Shown: positions 31,578 through 38,578 of the stretch, one piece after another | Layout of the letters: every line of letters starts with the position of its first letter | Numbering within the stretch: position 1 is the stretch's first letter | Source of the DNA: a virus | DNA length: 39,426 nucleotides | Strand: one strand, 5' to 3' | IMG/VR virus record: IMGVR_UViG_3300009120_000003 | Location: 1 to 39,426 of that record | Made by a program: the position numbers and the translations under genes | Notes under the pieces: model-generated | What the model was told of the DNA's origin: nothing | What the model saw: only the letters and a program-made list of their open reading frames with translations | Database searches by the model: none

Positions 31578-32464
31578 TTTTTTTCACCCATATTAATGAA
31601 AGGTAATGCGCCACCTGCATTTGTGGAAGGTAATTTACCGTCCCATTTAAGTATTGCTTCATATTGAACAAATTCTGGAGTAAGACTTTCAGCAAGAAGT
31701 TTATTTGCTTTAGCCTGTGATTCTGCATTTAATGTAATTTGTCTGGCATTTGCCTCTGCTTCAATAATTCGTCTTTCAGCAGCAGCTTTTGCATCAACAA
31801 TAGTCTTTTGAGCTTCTGCACGACTTGTCGCGACTTCATTTTCAACACGCATTGCGTTTTGAGAAGCTTGAATCTTTGTATTTATAGAATCCACAACATT
31901 GGCGGGTAACTGAAATGATCCTACAAGATAAATCTTATCCACTTCGATGCCATTCTCAGCTGCTTCCTTCTTTACAAGTTCGTTAACCTTTGTAATAAAC
32001 TTCTCTTTGCCAGAGCCGTAAATCGCCTCAACCGTCATAGTACTAGCAACTTCATTCATGGCATCACGTACTTGGTTATGAAGAAAGGTGTTGGTAATTT
32101 CTTCAATCCCTAGACGATACTTTTGAAAGACTTTTACCACATTGTCTGGCGCAATATTGTAGGTAATACCCGCAGAAGTGGTAATTGATAATCCTTCTGA
32201 AGTCTGCATTGTGATGGCTTGATCATCAGTCCATGAATAGTTCTGTAAGAAGGTCGGGAATAAATACATTTCCCGATTCCATCCCAAGTAATATCGACCT
32301 ACACCAGCCGACTGCTCAGACACTCCTTTCTCATTGCCATACAGGTTTACTATTACCCCTCTATATCCAGCAGGAACACGGGTTATATTAAAAAATAAAG
32401 ATAGACCAGCAATAAGGATAAATGCCAATGCTACGCCAGCTTGAATTTTATGTGTCATCTTCAT
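31574..32464 (-). CDS. SPFH / band-7 (prohibitin-stomatin) domain protein
   Basis: A 296-residue protein: one N-terminal membrane helix (residues about 8-27), then an SPFH domain (VPAGYRGVIVNLYGNEKG, ITTSAGITYNIAPDNVVKVF, NTFLHNQVRDAMNEVAST). A long Ala/Glu-rich coiled coil follows (EAQKTIVDAKAAAERRIIEA), with a Gly-rich end. SPFH proteins such as HflK/HflC and prohibitins form large membrane rings that organise lipids or regulate FtsH protease. AAGGAAG precedes the ATG. Second gene of the cro operon, so expressed early; it may protect the membrane or modulate host proteases. Confidence 0.88.
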   Translation of the reverse strand: MKMTHKIQAGVALAFILIAGLSLFFNITRVPAGYRGVIVNLYGNEKGVSEQSAGVGRYYLGWNREMYLFPTFLQNYSWTDDQAITMQTSEGLSITTSAGITYNIAPDNVVKVFQKYRLGIEEITNTFLHNQVRDAMNEVASTMTVEAIYGSGKEKFITKVNELVKKEAAENGIEVDKIYLVGSFQLPANVVDSINTKIQASQNAMRVENEVATSRAEAQKTIVDAKAAAERRIIEAEANARQITLNAESQAKANKLLAESLTPEFVQYEAILKWDGKLPSTNAGGALPFINMGEKK

Positions 32465-32487
32465 GTTGCTTCCTTGTTTTAATAAAA

Positions 32488-32715
32488 TTACTTCCTGTTT
32501 TCCAGTCGATGCATTTTTTTGAGGTTGTAAATAATAAAAGGATCTTCATCATCAGGCATTAATTCACCTTCAGTAATTACTGCAAGCTTGAATTGCTGTT
32601 TCCATGGGATATAGTCCTGTCTTTTCCACTTAGTCATGTTTTGTGGAGCTATCTTGAGTGCTAGACAAGCTTTATTCAGATTGCCGAACCATCTCTCAAC
32701 TTCTTCAACGGTCAT
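32488..32715 (-). CDS. Cro-like repressor (P22 Cro family)
   Basis: A 75-residue protein from ATG 32715 (MTVEEVERWFGNLNKACLAL, AGGAT 8 bases upstream); an in-frame start 63 bases earlier would run through the promoter. The helix-turn-helix is WFGNLNKACLALKIAPQNMT followed by KWKRQDYIPWKQQFKLAVI, the P22 Cro pattern (TKAAxALGVTxxAVxxW...IPxxxAxxL). It is the first gene of the leftward early operon and divergent from the exonuclease operon. It probably binds the CCTAG-centred operators in the gap and elsewhere. Confidence 0.85.
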   Translation of the reverse strand: MTVEEVERWFGNLNKACLALKIAPQNMTKWKRQDYIPWKQQFKLAVITEGELMPDDEDPFIIYNLKKMHRLENRK

Positions 32716-32742
32716 TTGCTCTATCCTGTAAATTTTTCCTAG

Positions 32743-32791
32743 ATTATAAAGTAAACCTAGTTTGAATTCCATATACACTTACGTATATAAT
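32743..32791. promoter_or_regulatory. Divergent promoter/operator region (cro / recombination operon)
   Basis: Rightward: TTGAAT (32762-32767), an 18-bp spacer, TATAAT (32786-32791), driving the exonuclease operon. Leftward: TATAAT (minus strand, 32748-32743) upstream of cro, with a poor -35. The operator GTAAACCTAGTTTGAA (32751-32766) overlaps the rightward -35, and a weaker CCTAGATT copy (32738-32745) covers the leftward -10. This is the lambda-like switch point. Confidence 0.75.
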
Positions 32792-32815
32792 GGCCTACTT
32801 TCCAGGAGGAAAAAT

Positions 32816-33646
32816 ATGTTAACGGATGAACAAAGAGCCAAAAGGCATAAAGGTATTGGAGCGTCTGATACCCCGATTATTATGGGTTACTCTACTTACA
32901 AGACACCCTACCAGTTATACCTTGAGAAGATTGGAGCAAGCGAGTCAGATACGGAAATCACTGAGCAGCAATATTGGGGAAATGCGCTTGAGCCTATCAT
33001 TATAAAAAGATTTGCTGAAGAGAATGATGTTAAAATCACGTTTCCAGATACAGTTTATCATCCTGAGTACCCTTTTATATTTGCCAATCTGGACGGCTGG
33101 ATTGAGTCTGAGAATGCAGTCGTTGAAGCTAAAACCGTCAATAGTTTCCAGCGTAAGGAATGGGATTTGGCGCTTACCGATGGCATACCGCTCGTATATC
33201 TTATCCAAATCGCCAAGCAATGCCTTGTTAGTAATGCCGCCCGAGGTTACTGTGCTGTGCTCATTGGAGGCATGGAATACAAGCAATTCATCTATGAACG
33301 AGATGCAGCCCTCGAAAATTTAATACTTAAAGCAGATCTTGAATTCTGGCATTGTGTTCTGAATCGTATTGAACCAGATCCTGTTTCTACTTCAGATTGC
33401 CGGTTAAAATTTCCTACACCTCAGTCAGATAAAGTCATTCATTCCAATTTCAGGACAACTAATGCCCTTGCAGGATTAATGAATGTAAAGGCTTCAATTA
33501 AGGATTTAACTGAGCAAGAAGATAAATACAAGATGGAACTTATGTCTCATATGGCCGATGCAGAATACCTTTTAGGTCAGGAAGGAGAAATTTTAGCTAC
33601 ATGGAAAGCGACTAAAAAAGGCACAAGAGTCTTTAATATTAAGTGA
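32816..33646 (+). CDS. YqaJ-type viral exonuclease
   Basis: A 276-residue protein from ATG 32816 (AGGAGGA 5 bases upstream). The core of the lambda-exonuclease/YqaJ fold is visible: GIGASDTPIIMGYSTYKTPY near the start, YWGNALEPIIIKRFAEEN, FANLDGWIESENAVVEAKTV with the D...E-x-K catalytic residues, and QIAKQCLVSNAARGYCAVLI. It degrades one strand from DNA ends to make 3' tails for the adjacent RecT-like annealase. First gene of the recombination operon. Confidence 0.9.
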   Translation: MLTDEQRAKRHKGIGASDTPIIMGYSTYKTPYQLYLEKIGASESDTEITEQQYWGNALEPIIIKRFAEENDVKITFPDTVYHPEYPFIFANLDGWIESENAVVEAKTVNSFQRKEWDLALTDGIPLVYLIQIAKQCLVSNAARGYCAVLIGGMEYKQFIYERDAALENLILKADLEFWHCVLNRIEPDPVSTSDCRLKFPTPQSDKVIHSNFRTTNALAGLMNVKASIKDLTEQEDKYKMELMSHMADAEYLLGQEGEILATWKATKKGTRVFNIK

Positions 33647-33654
33647 GGGATCAC

Positions 33655-34587
33655 ATGGAAACTACAGAGCTGACAAGGGTTAGCGAGAAATCGCTGGAAG
33701 TAAATCACATGAGAACTAGTCGATTAGATGACAGTTTGTTCTCCAAAGAGTTAGCACCGCATTACATGAAGTTAGCGGGACAGTTGGCTACATCAGACTT
33801 GGTTCCTAAGTCATTCAGAGGCAAGCCTCAAGATTTGTTCCTATGCTGGGCATTAGGCTATCAGATTGGCATGTCCCCTGAGCAAGCAATGCAATGTATC
33901 GCCATCGTTAACGGTAAGGCTGTCATGTGGGGTGACGAAATGCTTGCACTGTGTATGTCCCACCGTGAATTTGATGACATTATCGAGAATCCAATCATAA
34001 AGAATGACGCAGTAATTGGCTATACCTGTATCGTTAAGCGTAAGGGTAAAGCTGATAAGGAGAGCGTTTTCACACTGGATATGGCGAAGAAAGCAGGTCT
34101 ACTAGCCAAAGGCGGTGTCTGGAATCAATACCCTGAGCGCATGTTGAAGCTACGGGCTAGAGGGTTCTGTTTACGTGATGCTTTTCCTGACGCTTTAAAG
34201 GGTATTAAGTCCCGTGAAGAAGTAGAGGATTACATTGATGTAGATTTTGAAGTGACACAACAAAAAGGGTCACGCACTGAGAGATTAAAGCAGGAAATTC
34301 TGAATAAACAAGGAGTCAGTAATGTGGATGCGATTTGTGGATTGGTTGCTGTTGAAGAGTATAAGGTTCCTGTCGAAAAGGATTGCAGTAACGAAAAATC
34401 AGAAGAAAAAAACGCGACTTATGACAATACAACTGAATTGCATCTTAAAATTGAACAACTCCTTACTGAAAAACAATTTACTAACGAACGTTTCACTCAA
34501 GCGCTAGCTTACTATGAAGCAAATAGCATTAAAGAACTTAGTAAGGAAAGTGCCAATCATTTTTTACAACAATTAATGAAACTATAA
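33655..34587 (+). CDS. RecT-family single-strand annealing protein
   Basis: A 310-residue protein from ATG 33655 (GAGGGA site); a GTG four codons upstream is in frame. Family signs are the central ALGYQIGMSPEQAMQCIAIV, GKAVMWGDEMLALCMSHREF, AKKAGLLAKGGVWNQYPERM and RARGFCLRDAFPDALKGI. It binds single strands made by the exonuclease and anneals complementary DNA. The C-terminal 80 residues are charged and variable. The gene starts 8 bp after the exonuclease stop. Confidence 0.9.
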   Translation: METTELTRVSEKSLEVNHMRTSRLDDSLFSKELAPHYMKLAGQLATSDLVPKSFRGKPQDLFLCWALGYQIGMSPEQAMQCIAIVNGKAVMWGDEMLALCMSHREFDDIIENPIIKNDAVIGYTCIVKRKGKADKESVFTLDMAKKAGLLAKGGVWNQYPERMLKLRARGFCLRDAFPDALKGIKSREEVEDYIDVDFEVTQQKGSRTERLKQEILNKQGVSNVDAICGLVAVEEYKVPVEKDCSNEKSEEKNATYDNTTELHLKIEQLLTEKQFTNERFTQALAYYEANSIKELSKESANHFLQQLMKL

Positions 34588-34596
34588 GGATATATC

Positions 34597-34986
34597 ATGA
34601 TTAATCAAGGAACAATTTTAGGCCGTATCGGCAAGATTGATACCAAGACTACTAGCAGTGGCGTAAAGATTACAAATTGCAGCATTGTAACTTCCAAGAA
34701 GTTTGTTAAAAATGGCGAAAAAACTGAAAAGGTTACATGGCATAACGTTACTTTGTTTAACAAGCTATCTGAAATAGCTGAAAAATATGTGAATGTCGGT
34801 GATTTGGTTTATATCCAGGGTGAAATGGATAACCAGAAATATAAAGGGCAAGATGGTCTTGAACGTACAAGATCATTCATTATAGCGCACGATCTAAAAC
34901 TTATGCCCAAATCCAAAGAGCACCCAGCAGTACCAAAAGAAAAACCTTATGAAGCAGGCATAGAGGATGATGAAATTCCCTGGTAA
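34597..34986 (+). CDS. ssb: Single-stranded DNA-binding protein
   Basis: A 129-residue OB-fold SSB: GTILGRIGKIDTKTTSSGVK, VTWHNVTLFNKLSEIAEKYV, GDLVYIQGEMDNQKYKGQDG. The acidic C-terminal tip DDEIPW matches the DDDIPF peptide that docks partner proteins. AAGGA precedes the ATG, 9 bp after the RecT-like gene. Exonuclease, annealase and SSB together form a full recombination module. Confidence 0.93.
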   Translation: MINQGTILGRIGKIDTKTTSSGVKITNCSIVTSKKFVKNGEKTEKVTWHNVTLFNKLSEIAEKYVNVGDLVYIQGEMDNQKYKGQDGLERTRSFIIAHDLKLMPKSKEHPAVPKEKPYEAGIEDDEIPW

Positions 34987-34993
34987 CTGTTTG

Positions 34994-35055
34994 TGATGTA
35001 TTCCATTTAATGTTATATTTAAGCATCTATTACTTAAATATTAAGGAATACATCA
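34994..35055. promoter_or_regulatory. 11-bp inverted repeat enclosing a leader and covering the RBS
   Basis: TGATGTATTCC (34994-35004) and its exact complement GGAATACATCA (35045-35055). The right arm includes part of the AAGGA ribosome site and the first base of the ATG of the ribbon-helix-helix gene. It could fold in mRNA to hide the start, or be a two-half operator for that protein. Confidence 0.6.
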
Positions 35056-35264
35056 TGTCTAGTGTTAAATTATCTCTACATATATCCCATGAAGCCAATC
35101 AACTTATGGAAGAGGTTTGCGAGGAAAATCTTTTAACTAAAAGCGATTTTATGAGAAAGGCTATGGCATTAATGATTTACACGATGGGTTACAAAAAGAA
35201 AGGTGGTCACCTTGCAGTGCTTGATAAGGATGATAAAAAGCTAGCTGATATAGTGGGTATTTAA
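35055..35264 (+). CDS. Ribbon-helix-helix DNA-binding protein
   Basis: A 69-residue protein from ATG 35055 (AAGGA 7 bases upstream). VKLSLHISHEANQLMEEVCE followed by LLTKSDFMRKAMALMIY is the usual strand-helix-helix pattern of CopG/Arc-type regulators. The tail is LAVLDKDDKKLADIVGI. The start lies inside an inverted repeat, so autoregulation is likely. Its stop overlaps the next gene by one base. Confidence 0.75.
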   Translation: MSSVKLSLHISHEANQLMEEVCEENLLTKSDFMRKAMALMIYTMGYKKKGGHLAVLDKDDKKLADIVGI

Positions 35265-35542
35265 TGAAAGACTTTGAACAATTTAAAGCAATTTTAGATG
35301 TCATAGAAGTTAAAGCTCAAACAAGGATTGCTGAGAATGAAGATGATGCAAAGCTGCGCCGATTTAAAGATAAATGGATGTTTATGGTTACATTGATTGT
35401 CATTGTAGTTTCATTGGCGGCCTGGATATTATTCATTGCACTACATCCTGATTCTCCTCATTTACCTATAGTATTCAATGCAGCATTTGGGCTTGTCATG
35501 GGGCTTTGTGGTTATTATGTAAAAGAAAAACAGTCACGATAG
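35264..35542 (+). CDS. Two-helix membrane protein (possible holin or early membrane protein)
   Basis: A 92-residue protein: charged helical N-terminus (40 residues, FKAILDVIEVKAQTRIAENE), then two hydrophobic helices (FMVTLIVIVVSLAAWILFIA and IVFNAAFGLVMGLCGYYV) and a basic tail KEKQSR. Size and topology allow a class II holin. But it is on the opposite strand to the lysis genes and is coupled to the ribbon-helix-helix gene, so it may be an early membrane factor instead. It converges with the nuclease gene, overlapping by 9 bp. Confidence 0.65.
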   Translation: MKDFEQFKAILDVIEVKAQTRIAENEDDAKLRRFKDKWMFMVTLIVIVVSLAAWILFIALHPDSPHLPIVFNAAFGLVMGLCGYYVKEKQSR

Positions 35543-35920
35543 ATAGTCTTTTATGGTGTTGATTACCTCGTCAGCACCATAACATATCTCAGCCCTGTAA
35601 CCCACATCTCTCATTCTCTGCAAGAATGCTTTTTGCTCGGCGCTGGGTTTTCCAGTCTTCGATTTTACCTCAATGAACAGACCGTGATAGTCGCCTTTTG
35701 GCCAAGCCATAAAGAGATCGCTGGCGCCCTTCAATACACCCATACGCTTCATAATATAGCCAGCGTAATAACTGGCCTTTCGCTCATTGCCGATATGTAG
35801 CGTATGTAATGCTATTTGAGGATGTTGTGCTCTAAGCCAATCCATCGCAACTATTTGTTCATTCGATTCTGTGTGGCGTTTTACCACTGTGCCCTGTTCA
35901 GCCATCCTTTTCTCGCCCAT
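35534..35920 (-). CDS. VRR-NUC domain nuclease
   Basis: A 128-residue protein with the VRR-NUC nuclease core: ASYYAGYIMKRMGVLKGASD, then LFMAWPKGDYHGLFIEVKSK with the catalytic D...E-x-K, then SAEQKAFLQRMRDVGYRAEI. Such stand-alone nucleases in phages probably process branched DNA before packaging. It overlaps the endolysin gene end by 40 bp. The start is uncertain: ATG 35920 has a weak site, and ATG 35905 (MAEQGTV) has AAAAGG directly against it. Confidence 0.85.
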   Translation of the reverse strand: MGEKRMAEQGTVVKRHTESNEQIVAMDWLRAQHPQIALHTLHIGNERKASYYAGYIMKRMGVLKGASDLFMAWPKGDYHGLFIEVKSKTGKPSAEQKAFLQRMRDVGYRAEICYGADEVINTIKDYLS

Positions 35921-36417
35921 TCCATGTCGGGATTATTAGTTAAAATTTCCATATATTTCTCTTCTGCACATTCTCGTAATTTCTGACGAAGCATTTCTCC
36001 ATCCAGTAAATTAGCTGCACCAAAAGTCTGGCCACCTAAGATGCCATCAACCTTTATTGGCTCTTCTCTCAAGCGATTGATTGCAAGCTGAAGAATCTTA
36101 TGGGCTTGCATACCACCCATGTTTATAGCTAAATCAAATACCTTCTCAACAACTACCAGTTCATTAAAAGCGGCATATCTAAATTTATCCCACCAGTATT
36201 TTCTATAAATACCTTCGGCTCCTTTTAGAGGCAAACCTATGATATCAAGCTTGTCAATTTTACCATCACCATTTATATCATGGCCGATAGAACGTAGATA
36301 TCGGAGGGATATTCCCCACTGCGTTACTCCACCAGGATCACGTTTATCAAGCGATAAACCGCCTTCATGCTCAAGAATGACTTTCATACATTCCTGAAAT
36401 GTTTCTTCATGATTCAT
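35881..36417 (-). CDS. Endolysin, GH108-type muramidase
   Basis: A 178-residue protein from ATG 36417 (MNHEETFQEC); an upstream extension of 30 residues in the same frame would overlap the previous gene much more. The GH108 signature EHEGGLSLDKRDPGGVTQWG gives catalytic Glu18. The C-terminal half holds a peptidoglycan-binding-3-like part (INMGGMQAHKILQLAINRLR, VDGILGGQTFGAAN). It cleaves the glycan backbone at lysis. No signal peptide, so it needs a holin. It starts 11 bp inside the DUF1353 gene. Confidence 0.9.
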   Translation of the reverse strand: MNHEETFQECMKVILEHEGGLSLDKRDPGGVTQWGISLRYLRSIGHDINGDGKIDKLDIIGLPLKGAEGIYRKYWWDKFRYAAFNELVVVEKVFDLAINMGGMQAHKILQLAINRLREEPIKVDGILGGQTFGAANLLDGEMLRQKLRECAEEKYMEILTNNPDMEWARKGWLNRAQW

Positions 36418-36865
36418 TACAATTTCCATTGTCAAAGTGAGATTTACCAAAAATACGTACCGCCAGATAAAATTTATATGCAGTATAAGGAGATACATTC
36501 TCTGCAATTAATGCGGAATAAAGTACTTCATCAGCAAACTGGCGAGACATGTGATTATTACAAAGATATAGATAGTCGTGGAGGATTGCAGGAGCGACGA
36601 AACCAGAATACTGAGGCGCAATAATTGACCATAATGGACGTGGTATACTCGCCAAATCAGTCTTGAAACCTTCTGGTATAATATATTTTTTATCATCTAT
36701 GGTAACTCTGACTGGCTTGCAAGTCTTATAGTAATATCCCGTAGAAGGGATGATGCAAATTTCACTGTTAAATTTTACTTGATGAAAATATGCGCAACCA
36801 ACCAGATAGTTCAGTAACAGATAAGAGACACAAAAAAACCCCAATCCCTGGCGTAATTTTTTCAT
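36407..36865 (-). CDS. DUF1353 lipoprotein next to the endolysin
   Basis: A 152-residue protein. The N-terminus has two Lys, a hydrophobic stretch and LVGC (residues 21-24), a lipobox, so it is probably a lipoprotein. The rest is DUF1353: YIIPEGFKTDLASIPRPLWS, ILHDYLYL, SRQFADEVLYSALIAENV, AVRIFGKS. DUF1353 is common in phage lysis regions; it may be a peptidoglycan-active or spanin-like factor, but this is not proven. Coupled to the endolysin gene by an 11-bp overlap. Confidence 0.82.
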   Translation of the reverse strand: MKKLRQGLGFFCVSYLLLNYLVGCAYFHQVKFNSEICIIPSTGYYYKTCKPVRVTIDDKKYIIPEGFKTDLASIPRPLWSIIAPQYSGFVAPAILHDYLYLCNNHMSRQFADEVLYSALIAENVSPYTAYKFYLAVRIFGKSHFDNGNCNES

Positions 36866-36881
36866 AGTAATTCCTGCAAAC

Positions 36882-36940
36882 GATATCTGTGGAAAATGGA
36901 GTAATTTCAGATAAGGAGACTAAAAAAAACCACAGATATC
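36882..36940. repeat. 11-bp inverted repeat upstream of the lysis genes
   Basis: GATATCTGTGG (36882-36892) and CCACAGATATC (36930-36940) are exact complements separated by 37 bases. Each arm begins or ends in the palindrome GATATC. It could be a paired operator or an RNA hairpin in the leader of the DUF1353 gene. Confidence 0.65.
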
Positions 36941-37169
36941 ATTTTCAGTATAGCATTGTATAAAAATTAAAGGATAGCCCAACAATGAGCTGGTTATTCG
37001 GAATTATCATAGTCGGAAAACGGATTTTCTAGCGTACCCCTGTGTCGTCACGGCGGGGACTAACGCATTAATCGGTCATTCGGAACTCAGGATATTAACT
37101 GTAATAACAATCGGAGTTAGTGGGGTATATTAGTCCAGGCCATCTGGAGTCATCCCCCATAGATTTTAT
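36941..37169. other. Non-coding stretch before the tRNA genes
   Basis: I see no convincing gene in this stretch. A 15-codon plus-strand frame at 36985 is too short to call. GGACTAA (37057-37063) and TTAGTCC (37130-37136) are exact complements 80 bases end to end, a tRNA-like size, but no T arm or anticodon arm fits on either strand. Confidence 0.4.
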
Positions 37170-37198
37170 TGGGGGGGATGTGTGGATTCGAACCACTA
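37170..37198 (-). pseudogene. 3' fragment of a tRNA gene
   Basis: The minus strand reads AGTGG, then the T loop TTCGAAT, then CCACA, then CATCCCC, a discriminator C and an encoded CCA (37172-37170). No matching 5' acceptor GGGGATG or anticodon arm lies in the 17 bases between it and the next tRNA. It is a tRNA remnant or a piece of a host tRNA 3' end such as an attachment core. Confidence 0.55.
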
Positions 37199-37215
37199 CG
37201 CCAATTACGGCATCT

Positions 37216-37287
37216 AATAACTGACAGGAATCGAACCTGTGTACTCAACTTCCAAAGAGTTGTGACTAACCATTCGTCTACAGTTAA
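37216..37287 (-). tRNA. tRNA-Gln (TTG), second copy
   Basis: Anticodon arm CAACT-CTTTGGA-AGTTG (anticodon TTG, G37), T arm ACAGG-TTCGATT-CCTGT, T8 A9, D arm GAC...GTC. The acceptor pairs at positions 2-7; pair 1-72 is T-T. CCA is not encoded. It differs in sequence from the other tRNA-Gln at 17503. A small hairpin (GCATGT/ACATGC, 37291-37307) lies just upstream in the transcript. Confidence 0.8.
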
Positions 37288-37388
37288 AATGCATGTTACA
37301 GACATGCTCTGGCAATGCAACAGTACTGCTGCTCTGTATGTAAGGCTACAGGCAACCTTCCTCATACCATCGGGCTATCTAAACTGGT

Positions 37389-37694
37389 TTAAGCTTGTAC
37401 TGGATATGCTTCCATGACCATAGGGTCAATTTCTAACACTGTAGTCCAGTTAGCCTGTTGAATAATTGCATCTACAAGTCTCAATTGTTTTGCCACAAAA
37501 TCAAACTCGGCAGTAACTTGAGATACTGTTAATTTTGGATAATTGACATTAATGTCTTCCAAACCTTCAGTTACTTTCACACGTTGACCGCGAACTTCAT
37601 AAAATGCGTGGTTATCTTTGAAATGACGAAGAACATTCAGCTTTTCTGCCAATTCTTTACGCCTTAATAAAGCTTCTGCTAATTTAATATGCAT
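37389..37694 (-). CDS. DIP1984-like small protein
   Basis: A 101-residue helical protein. It starts MHIKLAEALLRRKELAEKLN, as in DIP1984-type (septicolysin-like) proteins, and has the later motif LRLVDAIIQQANWTTVLEID. It is shorter than usual family members (about 150 residues), with a central region (NHAFYEVRGQRVKVTEGL) unlike them. Function unknown. It lies between the fibre module and the tRNA-Gln in the late direction. Confidence 0.6.
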   Translation of the reverse strand: MHIKLAEALLRRKELAEKLNVLRHFKDNHAFYEVRGQRVKVTEGLEDINVNYPKLTVSQVTAEFDFVAKQLRLVDAIIQQANWTTVLEIDPMVMEAYPVQA

Positions 37695-37813
37695 TTTAAT
37701 CCCTTAGTATATAAAAATGGCTAACACATCTTACCTTAATATAATAAGATTTAAGTCAGCCATAAAAAATCGCTATACTACAAGATATTCAACCTGGTTT
37801 CAATTGACTATAT

Positions 37814-38539
37814 TCAAGCTGCTGCTCTAATTAATTGCCAGTTTATGATCGCATCGTTACCAGGATCTGCACTAAATGTCACAGTCAAAGTATTGTTTGT
37901 TACAACGGCTTGCAACACACTCACGTTGTTAGTTCCATTATCAACCATTTGTACAAAAGCTCTGTCAGTAGCAGCAACGGCACCAGTTACTGTTATCGCC
38001 TCAGCTGCTGCACCGCCGGCTGTAGTTGTCTGACCAAAAAACTTGATAACAGCAGCAGGTGTTATGCCCGCAGCCAGTTTTGCAAGCGTTACATTTGCAT
38101 CAAGTATCTTGGCAGTTGTAACTGCATCAGCTGCAATCTTTGCAGCAGTGATGGCATTGTTGGCAATGGTAATTGCACCAGTATTTGCCAAGGTTGCGTC
38201 ACCAGACATAGCCACAGCAGTAGCAATATTACTTGCATTACCAACCAGAATTTGACCATTGGGTAATGTAATTACTTCATTTGAACCCACAGCAAGCGAC
38301 CAGTTGGCGCCCACATGTGTTACTTGATACCAACCTACCTGTGGTTGAGAAGTAGGAGTTGCCTTTGTTGTTACGGCTGCTATACAAGGCAGAGAAAACT
38401 GGATTCCGTTAGCAACTTCCTTGTTTAGATATCCAGTAGTGGTTACTTCCGCTATGGTGTCATCGGTATAGATATACGCAATACTTGGTAATACACCGAC
38501 CAAACCAACCTGTCCTGGTGTTACATTGATAATACCCAT
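37814..38539 (-). CDS. Tail fibre / spike protein with Ala-rich repeats
   Basis: A 241-residue protein. The middle has the repeated fibre pattern NAITAAKIAADAVTTAKILD followed by ANVTLAKLAAG, typical of trimeric phage fibre shafts. N- and C-terminal parts are beta-rich, with low charge, and the end is INWQLIRAAA. AAGGA precedes ATG 38539. It follows a fibre-associated gene and the Gly-rich fibre, so at least three fibre proteins are made by this phage. Confidence 0.75.
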   Translation of the reverse strand: MGIINVTPGQVGLVGVLPSIAYIYTDDTIAEVTTTGYLNKEVANGIQFSLPCIAAVTTKATPTSQPQVGWYQVTHVGANWSLAVGSNEVITLPNGQILVGNASNIATAVAMSGDATLANTGAITIANNAITAAKIAADAVTTAKILDANVTLAKLAAGITPAAVIKFFGQTTTAGGAAAEAITVTGAVAATDRAFVQMVDNGTNNVSVLQAVVTNNTLTVTFSADPGNDAIINWQLIRAAA

Positions 38540-38578
38540 TTTACACGTCCTTATGTTATTGGATTATTTTAAAAATAT

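Noticed and set aside
35264-35542. Calling this gene the holin outright
   Set aside because: Topology fits, but it is on the opposite strand to the endolysin and coupled to a DNA-binding gene; left as a possibility only.
36985-37032. A 15-codon plus-strand frame MSWLFGIIIVGKRIF with AAGGA upstream
   Set aside because: Too short and without a clear promoter. It shares WLFG and an 11-base stretch with the 28-residue micro-gene, which may be chance.
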